A stretch of DNA of 64,000 nucleotides from Actinomadura nitritigenes (GCF_017573545.1 NZ_JAGEOK010000014.1:186001-250000), one strand, 5' to 3'; numbered from the stretch's first letter, positions 8,154 to 17,366 are shown. Notes: generated from the sequence alone by a model not told the origin. Made by a program: numbers and translations.

Positions 8154-9822
8154 GCACGAGACCGGCCGGCCGGAGCCCGCATGGCCCGGCCGTGCCCGCG
8201 GCCTGGCCAGGCGGCACGTCCTGAGCATCGGCGGCGCGCTCGGGCTGGTGGCGTTCACGGGCCTGACCACCGCGCACGCGCTGGCCCGCCGCCCGCCGCG
8301 CACCGGCGCCGAACTGCGCAGCGAGGTGCCGCTGCCGCCCCCGTTCCAGGTGCCGCTGCCGATCCCGCCCGTCCTGAAGCCGGTCGCCACCGCGGGCGGC
8401 ATCGACCGGTACGAGGTGACCCAGCGGGAGGCGACCGCCGAGATCCTGCCCGGGGTGCGGACACCGCTGTGGACGTACGAAGGCGTCTTCCCCGGGCCGA
8501 CGATCGAGTCGCGGCGCGGCCGTCCCGTCACCGTCCGGCACCGCAACGAGCTGCCCGTGCCGACCGTCGTCCACCTGCACGGGGGACGGACCGCGGCGAC
8601 GTCCGACGGATACCCGACCGACCTCGTCCTGCCGGACGGCTGGCCGGGCACCGCGCAGGGCATGCGGGGCGGCCACCACGCCATGGCCGGGATGCACGGC
8701 ATGAGCGGGACGCACAGCACGGGCGGGATGCGCGACCCCCGGGCGGTGGAGACCCGGCTCACGCGCGACTACACGTTCCCGCTGGACCAGCGGCCGACGC
8801 TCCTCTGGTACCACGACCACCGCATGGACTTCACCGCCCCCGCGATCTGGCGGGGCCTCGCCGGCCTGCACATCGTCCGCGACGACGCCGAGGAGGCGCT
8901 CGGCCTCCCCTCCGGGCACCGCGAGCTGCCGCTCATGATCGCCGACCGGGCGTTCGACGCCGGCGGCGCCCTCGCCTACCCCGCGCTCGACCCCTCGCTG
9001 CGCGACCGGCCGGGCGTCGAGGAGCCCTACCTCGCGGGCGTCCTCGGCGACGTGATCCTGGTCAACGGCGCGCCGTGGCCCGTGCACGAGGTCGACGCCG
9101 CCCGGTACCGGCTGCGCGTCCTCAACGCCTCGAACGCCCGGCACTACGAGCTGGAGGCGGTCACCGACGACGGCCGCCGCCTCGACCTCGTCCAGGTCGG
9201 CGCCGACCAGGGCCTGCTCGCGGCGCCGGTCGCCCACCGGACGCTGCCCATCGCGCCCGCCGAACGCTACGACCTGGTCGTCGACTTCTCGGACGTCCCG
9301 GTCGGCGGCCGCGTCAGGATCGCCAACCGGCTGGGCTCCGGCCGGACGCGCGACGTCATGGCGTTCCGGGTCGCGCGCACGGCGCGGGACGGCAGCCGCG
9401 TCCCGCGCGTGCTGTCCGCCGACCTGCCGTCCTGGCGCCGGTCCGACGCCGTCCGGGTCCGGGACCTCTCGTTCCGCGCCGGGCGCATGGACGGCGGCCA
9501 CGGCTGGCTGATCGGCGGGAGGGCGTTCGACCCCGCGCGCACCGACGTCACTGTCCGGCTCGGCGACATCGAGGTGTGGCGGCTGGTCGCCGACGTCCAC
9601 CACCCCGTCCACCTGCACCTGGCCGGCTTCCGGGTGCTGTCGCGCGGCGGCCGGCGGCCCCTGCCCCGCGACGCCGGGCTCAAGGACACCGTGGCGCTCC
9701 GGCCCGGCGAGGCCGTCGAGATCATCGCGCGTTTCGACGGCTACCGCGGCCGCTACCTCTTCCACTGCCACAACGCCGAGCACGAGGACATGGGGATGAT
9801 GGCCAACCTCGACGTCGTCTGA
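8146..9822 (+). CDS. Multicopper oxidase (CotA/CueO-like)
   Basis: 558 residues, three cupredoxin domains. All copper motifs are intact: HLHG at 143-146, WYHDH at 221-225, HPVHLH at 486-491 and HCHNAEHEDM at 540-549 with the T1 Cys and downstream Met ligand. The N-terminus has a twin-arginine ARRHVLS followed by a hydrophobic stretch, suggesting Tat export of folded enzyme. Residues about 173-198 form a Met/His-rich insert (GMHGMSGTHSTGGM), as in copper-handling oxidases. It could oxidise phenolics, bilirubin-like substrates or Cu(I). It overlaps the upstream membrane protein gene and is probably LysR-controlled. Confidence 0.95.
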   Translation: MSEHETGRPEPAWPGRARGLARRHVLSIGGALGLVAFTGLTTAHALARRPPRTGAELRSEVPLPPPFQVPLPIPPVLKPVATAGGIDRYEVTQREATAEILPGVRTPLWTYEGVFPGPTIESRRGRPVTVRHRNELPVPTVVHLHGGRTAATSDGYPTDLVLPDGWPGTAQGMRGGHHAMAGMHGMSGTHSTGGMRDPRAVETRLTRDYTFPLDQRPTLLWYHDHRMDFTAPAIWRGLAGLHIVRDDAEEALGLPSGHRELPLMIADRAFDAGGALAYPALDPSLRDRPGVEEPYLAGVLGDVILVNGAPWPVHEVDAARYRLRVLNASNARHYELEAVTDDGRRLDLVQVGADQGLLAAPVAHRTLPIAPAERYDLVVDFSDVPVGGRVRIANRLGSGRTRDVMAFRVARTARDGSRVPRVLSADLPSWRRSDAVRVRDLSFRAGRMDGGHGWLIGGRAFDPARTDVTVRLGDIEVWRLVADVHHPVHLHLAGFRVLSRGGRRPLPRDAGLKDTVALRPGEAVEIIARFDGYRGRYLFHCHNAEHEDMGMMANLDVV

Positions 9823-9826
9823 CGCC

Positions 9827-10276
9827 TCACCCGCCGCCGCGGCGGCGCTTGGCGTCGACGTTGCCGGTCAGGGTGCCGAGGAGGGCGGGCAGCTCCGCCA
9901 CCGTCGCGGCGGGCAGGCCGGCCACGGTCTCCTCGGCGAGGTCGCACCACAGCCGTTTGACCCGGTCGGTCACGGCCCGGCCCGCGTCGGTGAGCTCGAC
10001 GACGGTGGCGCGCTGGTCGCCGGGCGCGGGCGCGCGGCGGATGTGGCCGGCGGCTTCGAGCTTGCGGGCCATGAGCGTGACGCTGGGCCGCTCGACGCCG
10101 AGCGCCGCGCTCAGCTCGGCCTGGATCATCGGGCCGGTCCGGGCGAGTTCGAGCAGCAGCGCCTCCTGGCCGGGGTGCAGGCCGAGCGGGGCGAGCAGCT
10201 CGGCGGTCCGGGCCCGGTGGCGCAGGCTCAGCAGGCGGATCGCCTGGTTGAGGGCGTCGGCTCGGTCGAAGTCCAC
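9827..10276 (-). CDS. MarR family transcriptional regulator
   Basis: 149 residues with a winged helix-turn-helix (LSAALGVERPSVTLMARKLEAAGHIRR) and the wing sequence DQRATVVELTDAGR. The GTG at 10276 is preferred because AAGGAG lies six bases upstream; GTG at 10294 is an in-frame alternative. Divergent from the DHA2 pump at 10362, with palindromic sites between them. This is the classic repressor-pump arrangement, where ligand binding releases repression of efflux. Confidence 0.92.
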   Translation of the reverse strand: MDFDRADALNQAIRLLSLRHRARTAELLAPLGLHPGQEALLLELARTGPMIQAELSAALGVERPSVTLMARKLEAAGHIRRAPAPGDQRATVVELTDAGRAVTDRVKRLWCDLAEETVAGLPAATVAELPALLGTLTGNVDAKRRRGGG

Positions 10277-10296
10277 GGGCGCTCCTTGACACACTG

Positions 10297-10338
10297 GTTA
10301 TGTGGATAACTATTATGCGGCTAACGTTATCCGCATAA
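10297..10338. promoter_or_regulatory. MarR-type operators between regulator and pump
   Basis: Two inverted repeats: GTTAT/ATAAC at 10297-10310 with a 4-base spacer, and TTATGCGG (10313-10320) with CCGCATAA (10331-10338) across a 10-base spacer. The stretch is AT-rich against the genome background and lies between the MarR and DHA2 genes, so it probably overlaps both promoters. Confidence 0.7.
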
Positions 10339-10361
10339 CTAATCCTAACCAGGGAGCCGTC

Positions 10362-11792
10362 ATGACCGCGAAGAACGCCGTCACCCGCGGCGGCGCGACC
10401 GGGACCCCGCCCGCCGGCGCCACCGGACCCGCCTGGCTCGTGCTGGCGCTGGCGTGCGCCTGCCAGTTCATGGTGATCCTCGACTCGTCCATCGTGAACG
10501 TCGCCCTGCCCTCGGTCGACCGGGACCTCGGCTTCTCGCCCGCCGGGCTGGCCTGGGTGGTGAACGGCTACCTGCTCGCCTTCGCCGGGCTCATGCTGCT
10601 CGGCGGCCGCGCCGCCGACCTGTTCGGCCACCGCCGGACGCTCTCTTCCGGCCTGCTGCTGTTCTCCGCGTCGAGCCTGGTCGGCGGCTTGGCGACGGTC
10701 CCCGCGGCCCTCGTGGCGGCCCGCGTCGCGCAGGGCATGGGCGCCGCCCTGCTGGCCCCCGCGACGCTGGCCGTGATCAACACCGGCTTCGCCGCGGGCC
10801 GCGAGCGCGCCCGCGCGTTCGGCGCCTGGTCCGCCGCCGGCGGCGTGGGCGGGACGGCCGGCGCCGTCGCGGGCGGCGCCCTCACCACCGGCCTGTCCTG
10901 GCGGTGGGTCTTCCTGATCAACGTGCCGATCGGCGCGGTGCTGGTCGCGGTCGCCCTGACGACGCTGCCCGGCAGCCGCACCGGCCGCCGGGAACCGCTG
11001 GACCTCGCCGGCGCCGCCACCGGGACCGCCGGCCTCGCCGCGCTGATCTACGGGGTCATGCACGGCACCGACCACGGGTGGACGTCCCCTGCCGTCATCG
11101 CACCGGCCGCGGCCGGGCTGCTCCTGCTCGCCGCGTTCGTCCTCGTCGAGGCGCGGTTCGCCGCCCGGCCGATGATGCCGCTGCGGCTGCTGCGCGTCCG
11201 CGGGGTCGCCGCCGGCAACGGCATGCTGCTGCTCTTCGGCGGCATCGCCATCGCGATGTGGTACTTCACCTCGCTGTTCCTGCAGGACGTCCTCGGCTAC
11301 GGCGCGCTGCAGGCCGGGCTCGGGCAGACCCCGGCGGCGGTGACGTTCGTGGTGACCGCGCGGCGGGCCGCCGGGCTGCTGCCGCGCACCGGCGTCCGGC
11401 CGCTGATCCTCTCCGGCTGCGCGTCCTTCCTTGCCGGTTTCGGGTGGCTCTCTCAGGCCGATGCCGGCTCCGCCTACGTCACCGGCATCCTCGGACCGAC
11501 CCTGCTCATCGCGGTCGGCATCGGGCTGACCTTCCCCACCCTCATGGCCGCGACGACCGCCGGCGTCCCCGAGGCCGACGCGGGCACCATCGGCGGCCTC
11601 GCGCAGACCGCGAGCCAGGTGGGGGGATCGGTCGGGCTTGCCGTGCTCACCACCGCCGCCGGCACCGCGACGCGGGCCGCAGGCTACGAACGGGTCTTCC
11701 TCATCGCAGCCGGATTCGCCCTTGCCCTCGCGCTGACCAGCCTGCTCCTTCCGCGTCGCAGGGACGCCCTGGTACCCGAGGTCAGCGGGTGA
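10362..11792 (+). CDS. MFS drug transporter, DHA2 family
   Basis: 476 residues. ILDSSIVNVALPSVDRDL in TM1 and the motif A loop GRAADLFGHRR identify the EmrB/QacA group, which exports drugs by proton antiport. The chosen ATG has AGGGAG upstream; the open frame extends further back but through the operator. Divergent from the MarR gene that probably represses it. Its 3' end overlaps that of the convergent acyl-CoA ligase gene by 11 bp, so the two transcripts interfere at their ends. Confidence 0.93.
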   Translation: MTAKNAVTRGGATGTPPAGATGPAWLVLALACACQFMVILDSSIVNVALPSVDRDLGFSPAGLAWVVNGYLLAFAGLMLLGGRAADLFGHRRTLSSGLLLFSASSLVGGLATVPAALVAARVAQGMGAALLAPATLAVINTGFAAGRERARAFGAWSAAGGVGGTAGAVAGGALTTGLSWRWVFLINVPIGAVLVAVALTTLPGSRTGRREPLDLAGAATGTAGLAALIYGVMHGTDHGWTSPAVIAPAAAGLLLLAAFVLVEARFAARPMMPLRLLRVRGVAAGNGMLLLFGGIAIAMWYFTSLFLQDVLGYGALQAGLGQTPAAVTFVVTARRAAGLLPRTGVRPLILSGCASFLAGFGWLSQADAGSAYVTGILGPTLLIAVGIGLTFPTLMAATTAGVPEADAGTIGGLAQTASQVGGSVGLAVLTTAAGTATRAAGYERVFLIAAGFALALALTSLLLPRRRDALVPEVSG

Positions 11793-13377
11793 GGCGGCGG
11801 CGGATGTCGGCGCGCAGCTCCCCCTTGGCGACCTTGCCGCCGGACGAGCGGGGAAGCCGGTCGAGCACGACGAGCCGCTCGGGATGCCACTCGCGGGAGA
11901 CGCCGCGCTCCGCAAGGTGGCCGGTGAGCGCCTCCAGGTCCAGCTCGGCGCCCGGGCGCAGCTCGGCGTAGACGCACACGCGCTCGCCGAACACCTCGTC
12001 GGGCATCGCGACGGCCGCGGCGAGCGCGACCGCCGGGTGGGTGCTCACCTCCGCCTCGACGGCCGCGGCGCTGATGTTCTTGCCGCCCCGGATGATCAGG
12101 TCGCTCTGCCGGCCGACCACGCGCAGGCACCCGGCCTCGTCGATCTCGACGATGTCGGCCATCAGCATCCAGCCGTCCGGGGTGAACAGGGCGCGGTCGG
12201 CTGCGGGGTCGTCGTAGTAGCCGGGCGACGTCGCCGGGCCCTTGCAGCCGGGCTGCCCGGGACGGCCGCCGCCCGTGATGTCGGACCCGTCGGCGGGGTC
12301 GAACAGCCGCACCCGCATCTCCGGGATGACGCGGCCCGCGGTCCTCAGCCGCACCTCGGGAGGGTCGTCCAGCGTCGTGCGGCTGAGCGCGCCGGTCTCG
12401 TTCGAGCCGTAGAACTGCAGCACCTTCGCGCCGGTGGCCTCCTCGAACCGCGCCGCCCGCTCGTAGGGGACGGCCTCGCCGCCGGTGAACATGCAGAGCA
12501 GCGACGACAGGTCGCGCCCCCTCTCCTCCTGGGCGTTCAGCAGCATGATGAACTGCGTGGTCACGCAGTGCAGAACGGTGACCCGGTGCCGCTCGATCAG
12601 GTCGAGCGCGGCGTGCGCGTCGAACCGCTCCATCAGCACGGTCGGGATCCCGAGCACCGCCGGGCAGAAGTGCGCCGTCCACAGCCCGAACCCGAACGGG
12701 GCGGGGACGGCGCCCATGAACACGTCGTCCGATGTCAGCGCCCCCGCCTGCCGCGCGAGCTCGCTGAAGTAGAACCAGCGGTTCTGGGTGTGCGACACGC
12801 ACTTCGGCAGCCCCGTCGTGCCCGAGGTGGAGTTGATGAGGGCCAGCTCATCGGGGCCGAGCGCGCGGCCGGTCAGGTCGCCCTCGCGCGGGTCGTCCGG
12901 GAGCCCGAGCCGGTCCACGACGACGTGGCGGGAGAGGTCGACGCCGTCGGCGCGCAGCTCCGCCACCAGGTCGGCGGACGGCTCGCCGCGATGCTCGCCG
13001 AGGGTCACCAGGGCGCGCGCGCCGGTCCGTTCCAGCAGATGCCGCAGCTCGCGGCGGCCCGCGCGCGCCCCCACGCCGACGAGCACCAGCCCGGCCTTCT
13101 CCGCCGCCACGGCGGTCACGTGCCAGGCCGGCCCGTCCGGCAGCAGCGCCGCCACCCGCTCGCCCGGCTCCAGGCCCAGCCCCGCGAAGTGCCCCGCCAG
13201 CCGCGTCGAGTGCTCCTCGTAGCCGGACCACGGCAGCGTTCCGTCCGCGGTGATGTACGCGGCGTCTTCCGGCCGCCGCGCCGCGTGCCGCCGGACGTAC
13301 CCCGCCACGGTCTCCGATCCCCACCAGCCGGCGGCCCGGTACGCCGCGACGGTCTCCCGGTCGAAGGGACTGGTCAC
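11782..13377 (-). CDS. AMP-dependent acyl-CoA synthetase/ligase
   Basis: 531 residues of the ANL superfamily. Core motifs: phosphate loop NSTSGTTGLPKCVSHT, YGSNETG, MADIV where TGD is common, GRQSDLIIRGGKNI, and a C-terminal SSGGKVAKGEL containing the adenylation lysine. It activates a carboxylic acid as acyl-AMP and transfers it to CoA; the substrate is not determinable. GTG at 13377 is chosen over the longer frame because GAGGAGG lies 5 bases upstream. No carrier-protein domain is attached, so it is a stand-alone ligase. Confidence 0.92.
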   Translation of the reverse strand: MTSPFDRETVAAYRAAGWWGSETVAGYVRRHAARRPEDAAYITADGTLPWSGYEEHSTRLAGHFAGLGLEPGERVAALLPDGPAWHVTAVAAEKAGLVLVGVGARAGRRELRHLLERTGARALVTLGEHRGEPSADLVAELRADGVDLSRHVVVDRLGLPDDPREGDLTGRALGPDELALINSTSGTTGLPKCVSHTQNRWFYFSELARQAGALTSDDVFMGAVPAPFGFGLWTAHFCPAVLGIPTVLMERFDAHAALDLIERHRVTVLHCVTTQFIMLLNAQEERGRDLSSLLCMFTGGEAVPYERAARFEEATGAKVLQFYGSNETGALSRTTLDDPPEVRLRTAGRVIPEMRVRLFDPADGSDITGGGRPGQPGCKGPATSPGYYDDPAADRALFTPDGWMLMADIVEIDEAGCLRVVGRQSDLIIRGGKNISAAAVEAEVSTHPAVALAAAVAMPDEVFGERVCVYAELRPGAELDLEALTGHLAERGVSREWHPERLVVLDRLPRSSGGKVAKGELRADIRRRLTR

Positions 13378-13449
13378 AGGTGCCTCCTCGGGCGTCGACG
13401 GCTGCCCGAAAGATCCCACAAACCGGAGGGAACGCGATCGGCGACGAGG

Positions 13450-13953
13450 TCAGCGGCCGGTCGCGCCGTCGATCAGTTCGCGGAGGATGTCCGCGTGGCC
13501 CGCGTGGCGGCCGGTCTCCTCGATCATGTGGGCGAGCGCCCAGCGGACGCTGGGCGCGGAACGTCCTCCCGCCCGCGGCCGCGGGACGGGCGCGCCGAGA
13601 TCGGCGCACCCGTCGAGCACCTCGTTCGCCCGCCGCACCGCCTCCCGGTAGCGGCCGACGACGTCGCCCGCGCCGTCCTCCGGCGCGGCCCGGAACGTCG
13701 CCTGCCAGTCGGTGACCTCGTCGCCGACGAACATCGAGCGTTCGACGAAGGTCAGGTGGTTGAGCAGGCCGAGCAGGTTCGTGCCCGACGGCACCGCGGC
13801 GGTCCGCACCTGCGGCTCCGGCGCGCCGTCGACCTTCGCGGCGATCGAGGTGCGGAGGTAGTCGAGGAACCCCCGCAGGGTCTCGATCTCGCTGCTCCCC
13901 GTCCGGGGCGGCGGTGTGTCGCCGCGGTGCTTGCGACGCGCGGTGCTGGGCAT
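13450..13953 (-). CDS. DinB family protein (DUF664-like)
   Basis: 167 residues forming a predicted four-helix bundle. LLNHLTFVERSMF near residue 60 and HMIEETGRHAGHADILRE near 145 supply the three conserved histidines that bind a metal in DinB/YfiT-type proteins. In actinobacteria this family is related to bacillithiol/mycothiol-dependent transferases, but this member is uncharacterised. It lies upstream of the acyl-CoA ligase on the same strand with a 72-bp gap. Confidence 0.85.
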   Translation of the reverse strand: MPSTARRKHRGDTPPPRTGSSEIETLRGFLDYLRTSIAAKVDGAPEPQVRTAAVPSGTNLLGLLNHLTFVERSMFVGDEVTDWQATFRAAPEDGAGDVVGRYREAVRRANEVLDGCADLGAPVPRPRAGGRSAPSVRWALAHMIEETGRHAGHADILRELIDGATGR

Positions 13954-14035
13954 GGCGGCCTCCAGGTCAGGCGGTGCGGCGGATGGTCGATGACCTGGCC
14001 AGTGTCAGTGGGCACACCACGATCGGCACGGTTTT

Positions 14036-14050
14036 TTGCCGTTCCGGCAA
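14036..14050. promoter_or_regulatory. Short palindrome in divergent promoter region
   Basis: TTGCCG (14036-14041), TTC, CGGCAA (14045-14050) directly follows a run of six T. It sits between the DinB-like gene and the glyoxalase/esterase/AsnC operon. It is a candidate operator for the AsnC-type regulator encoded third in that operon. Confidence 0.4.
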
Positions 14051-14169
14051 GAGCACCACGCGTCCTGCGTGGGGAGGGAAACCCACACCATCGACCGTCA
14101 GATGTCGAAATCCGTCAATCGCGTACGGGTGGCTGGAAGAGATCAGGGGGCGGCACCAGCCTGAAGGGC

Positions 14170-15048
14170 ATGACCGCTCACGACGTCGACAGGATCGACC
14201 ACTCCGTCCTCTACACCACCGACATGGACGCCACCGCGGCGACCTACGAGGCGCTCGGCTTCACCCTGAGCCCGCTGTCCATGCACATGGGCTCCGACCG
14301 CCCCGGCGGCGAGCGCCGGCCGATGGGCGCCGGCAACCGGTGCGCGCTGTTCGGCCGGACGTACCTGGAACTGCTCGGACTGTTCGGGGACGGCTCGGTC
14401 GACCCGTGGAACATCCGCCCCCTGATCTCCCGGTACGAGGGCCTGCACGGCTGCTCGTTCGGATGCGGCGACGCCGAGGCCGTCGAGGAGCGGCTGCGCG
14501 AGGCGGGGCTGTCGTCGTCGGGAGTGCTGCCGTTGCAGCGGGACGTGGAGACACCCGGCGGGACGGCGACGGCGCGGTTCGAGGCGGTGCACCTCGACCG
14601 CGCGCTCACCCCCGAAGGGCTGATCCACATCGCGCGCCACCTGACCCCCGAACTGATCCACCAGCCCCGCTACCTGGACCACGCCAACGGCGCCACCCAC
14701 CTGCACAGCGTGCTGCTGGTGGTGGACGACGCCGACCTGGAGGCCACCGTCGCCCGCTACGCCCGCATCCTGGGCGTCGCGCCGATCACCGAAGGCCCCC
14801 GCAACGTCCTCCCCCTCGACGCGGGGCGGATGGAGATCGTCGCGGTGTCCGCGTTCGGGGAGGTGCTGCCCGGCGAACCGGTGCCCGCGCTGCCCTACCT
14901 CGCGGGGCAGGCCGTGGCCGTCAAGGACGCCCGCGCGGCCCGCGCGCTGGTGGAGGGCAATGGATTCACCGTCCGGGAACTGCCGGACGGGTTCTTCGTC
15001 GGAGCCGCCGAGGCGCGCGGCGCCGCGATCGCCTTCCTGGAGGTCTGA
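14170..15048 (+). CDS. VOC/glyoxalase-like domain protein
   Basis: 292 residues. The start IDHSVLYTTDMDATAATYEALGF and the second half (THLHSVLLVVDDADLEATVARY) are two glyoxalase-fold modules, matching the glyoxalase-like family that often lacks known substrates. His and Glu positions typical of VOC metal sites are present (DHSV, THLHS). ATG start with a close AAGGG. It is followed after 3 bp by a carboxylesterase and 5 bp later by an AsnC-type regulator, so it is the first gene of a three-gene operon. Confidence 0.85.
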   Translation: MTAHDVDRIDHSVLYTTDMDATAATYEALGFTLSPLSMHMGSDRPGGERRPMGAGNRCALFGRTYLELLGLFGDGSVDPWNIRPLISRYEGLHGCSFGCGDAEAVEERLREAGLSSSGVLPLQRDVETPGGTATARFEAVHLDRALTPEGLIHIARHLTPELIHQPRYLDHANGATHLHSVLLVVDDADLEATVARYARILGVAPITEGPRNVLPLDAGRMEIVAVSAFGEVLPGEPVPALPYLAGQAVAVKDARAARALVEGNGFTVRELPDGFFVGAAEARGAAIAFLEV

Positions 15049-15051
15049 GCG

Positions 15052-16290
15052 GTGACCGGCCTCGTCCACGCGCCCGCCGGAACGCTGCGCGGCGGCTCCA
15101 CCGGCGCGGTCACGGCGTTCCTCGGCATCCCCTACGGCTGCGCCGAGCGGTTCGCCGCGCCGCGGCCGGCCCCCGCCTGGCCGGGGGTGCGGGACGCGGG
15201 CCGTCCGGGCCCGGCGTGCCCGCAGCCGCCCTCCCGGCTGGAACGGGTCATGGGACCCGGCAGCGACCTGGACCAGGACGAGGACTGCCTGTCGCTGAAC
15301 GTCTGGACTCCGGGCGGCACCGGGCTGCCGGTGCTGGTCTGGCTGCACGGCGGCGGCTTCACCAGCGGCTCTGGCGCGGAGGCCTGGTACGACGGGGCCC
15401 TGCTCGCCGAGCGCGGCCGGATGGTGGTCGTGACGGTCAACCACCGGCTGGGCGCCCTGGGGTACCTGTACCTGTCTCCCGGGTTCGGTCCGGCGAACGT
15501 CGGCCTCCTCGACCAGATCGCCGCGCTCGGCTGGGTCCGGGAGAACATCGCCGCGTTCGGCGGCGACCCCGGCCGCGTCACGCTGGCGGGCCAGTCCGCC
15601 GGGGCGCTGTCCGCGCTCGCGATGCTGGGCCATCCCGCCGGCTCCGGCCTGTTCCAGCAGGTCGTCCTGCAGAGCACGCCGACCGGGGTGCCGCCGTACG
15701 GCCCGCGCGATGCGGCCCTGATCGGCCGGCGGCTGCTGGACGTCCTCGGCCTGCGCCCCGGCGAGGCGGACCGGCTGCGGACCGTGCCGGTCCCGCGCCT
15801 GCTGGCCGCCCAGGGATTGGTCGCACGCCGGACGGCCGCGCCCTTCAAGGTGACCCCGCCGTTCCAGCTGGTCGCCGACGGCGGCGTCCCCGCCGACCTG
15901 CTCACCGGCGTCCCCGACGGCATGCCGGCACTGATCGGGACGACCCGCGACGAGGCACGGGCGTTCTTCCCCGGAGCCCCGGCGGAGGCGACCGCCCGGC
16001 TCTTCGGCGCCGGTGCCCTGCTGCAAGCCGGGCGGAGCTTCGCCTTCCGGTTCGACTGGTCGCCGCCCGGCAGCCCCTTCGGCGCATGCCACTGCGTCGA
16101 GCTGCCGTTCGTGTTCGGCGGCCCGGACGCCTGGCGCGCGGCGCCGATGCTGGCCGGCGCCGACCCCGCCGACCTGAGGCGGCTGACGGACGAGGTGCAG
16201 AACGCCTGGATCGGCTTCGTCCACACCGGTTCGCCCGGCTGGCCGCCGTTCCCGCACGTCAGGCACTTCGCCCGGGCCCCGCTACCCTGA
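15052..16290 (+). CDS. Carboxylesterase, type B family
   Basis: 412 residues. FLGIPYG near the N-terminus, EDCLSLNVWTP, the oxyanion HGGGF and the nucleophile motif GQSAGA (Ser182) define the type B carboxylesterase/para-nitrobenzyl esterase family. TRDEARAFF supplies the acidic residue, and the expected catalytic His is in GACHCVELPFVF. It is shorter than most members (about 480-500). No signal peptide, so intracellular. GTG start three bases after the upstream stop shows tight coupling to the VOC protein. Confidence 0.9.
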   Translation: MTGLVHAPAGTLRGGSTGAVTAFLGIPYGCAERFAAPRPAPAWPGVRDAGRPGPACPQPPSRLERVMGPGSDLDQDEDCLSLNVWTPGGTGLPVLVWLHGGGFTSGSGAEAWYDGALLAERGRMVVVTVNHRLGALGYLYLSPGFGPANVGLLDQIAALGWVRENIAAFGGDPGRVTLAGQSAGALSALAMLGHPAGSGLFQQVVLQSTPTGVPPYGPRDAALIGRRLLDVLGLRPGEADRLRTVPVPRLLAAQGLVARRTAAPFKVTPPFQLVADGGVPADLLTGVPDGMPALIGTTRDEARAFFPGAPAEATARLFGAGALLQAGRSFAFRFDWSPPGSPFGACHCVELPFVFGGPDAWRAAPMLAGADPADLRRLTDEVQNAWIGFVHTGSPGWPPFPHVRHFARAPLP

Positions 16291-16295
16291 CGCGC

Positions 16296-17276
16296 GTGAG
16301 CGCCCCGGTCCTGGACGAACTCGACCGCCGGATCGTCCACGCACTGCACATCGACGGGCGCGCGCCGTTCAGCCGCATCGCGTCGGTGCTGGGCGTGTCC
16401 GACCAGACGGTCGCGCGGCGCTACCGCGGCCTCCGGTCCACCGGATCCCTCAGGGTGGTCGGCCTGCCGAACGCCCGGCGGCTGGGATGGGTGGAGTGGT
16501 TCGTCCGGATCCAGGTGACGCCCGACGCGGCGGTGCCCGTCGCCGACGCGCTCGCCCGCCGGCCGGACACCTCCTGGGTCTGCCTCACCTCGGGAGGAAC
16601 GCAGATCGTCTGCGTCACCCGCGCGCGCAGCCCGCACGAACGCGACGCCCTGCTGCTCGGGCAGCTGCCGAGGACGCCGCGGGTCACCGGCGTCACGGCG
16701 CACTGCCTGCTGCGCGTCTTCGCGGGCGGCCCGTCCGGGTGGCACGGCAGAGCCGACTCGCTCGCTCCCGGGCAGGCCGCCGCCCTCGCCCCCGAGCCGC
16801 CGCACGAACCGCGAGGGCGGGTCGTCCTGCGGGAGGGCGACGAGCACCTGCTGGCCACGCTGGCCCGCGACGGCCGCACGACCTATCCCGAGATCGCGCG
16901 GGCGACCGGGTGGTCGGAGATGACGGCCAGGCGCAGGCTGGCGCACCTGCGCGGGCACGGCGCGCTGTTCTTCGACGTGGACGTCGATCCGCTGCTGCTG
17001 GGGTTCGAGACCCTCGCCATCCTCTGGCTGACCGTCCATCCGGCCCGGCTGCGGCGGACGGCCGAGGCCCTGGCCGCGCATCCCGAGGTCGCCTTCGCCG
17101 CCGCGACCACCGGCCCGACGAACCTGCTGGTCTTCGCCGCCTGCCGCGACGTGGACGCCCTGTACGACTACCTCGAGCGCGGGATAGGGACCCTGCCGGG
17201 AATCCGCGAACTGGAGAGCGCACCCGTCATCCGCAACAGCAAGCGCGTAGGAGCCGCGCAGACGCCCGGCCAATAG
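16296..17276 (+). CDS. Lrp/AsnC family regulator with two DNA-binding domains
   Basis: 326 residues, twice the usual AsnC length. The first helix-turn-helix (LDELDRRIVHALHIDGRAPF...VSDQTVARRYRGL) and first ligand domain are followed by a second HTH (EHLLATLARDGRTTYPEIARATGWSEMTARRRL) and a second RAM-like domain. Tandem AsnC proteins of this kind occur in actinomycetes. It is the last gene of the VOC/esterase operon and likely controls it in response to a small molecule. GTG start. Confidence 0.9.
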   Translation: MSAPVLDELDRRIVHALHIDGRAPFSRIASVLGVSDQTVARRYRGLRSTGSLRVVGLPNARRLGWVEWFVRIQVTPDAAVPVADALARRPDTSWVCLTSGGTQIVCVTRARSPHERDALLLGQLPRTPRVTGVTAHCLLRVFAGGPSGWHGRADSLAPGQAAALAPEPPHEPRGRVVLREGDEHLLATLARDGRTTYPEIARATGWSEMTARRRLAHLRGHGALFFDVDVDPLLLGFETLAILWLTVHPARLRRTAEALAAHPEVAFAAATTGPTNLLVFAACRDVDALYDYLERGIGTLPGIRELESAPVIRNSKRVGAAQTPGQ

Positions 17277-17293
17277 GCGCGCTGCTCCGGGCG

Positions 17294-17339
17294 GGCCGCG
17301 CGTGACCCGCCCCGGCGCCGGGGCGGGTCACGCGCGGCC
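17294..17339. terminator. 46-bp perfect palindrome, bidirectional terminator
   Basis: A perfect palindrome of 23 bases per arm, centred on GGCGCC, lies between the convergent AsnC and hydrolase genes. Its stem would hold at least 20 GC-rich pairs. No T-run follows on either strand, which is common for actinomycete terminators. Confidence 0.85.
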
Positions 17340-17366
17340 GAGGGTCTCAGCGCCGACGGTCCGGCC

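Noticed and set aside
11884..14169. Long plus-strand frame running into the VOC gene
   Set aside because: Only the part from ATG at 14170 reads as a real protein; the rest is antisense to the ligase and DinB genes.
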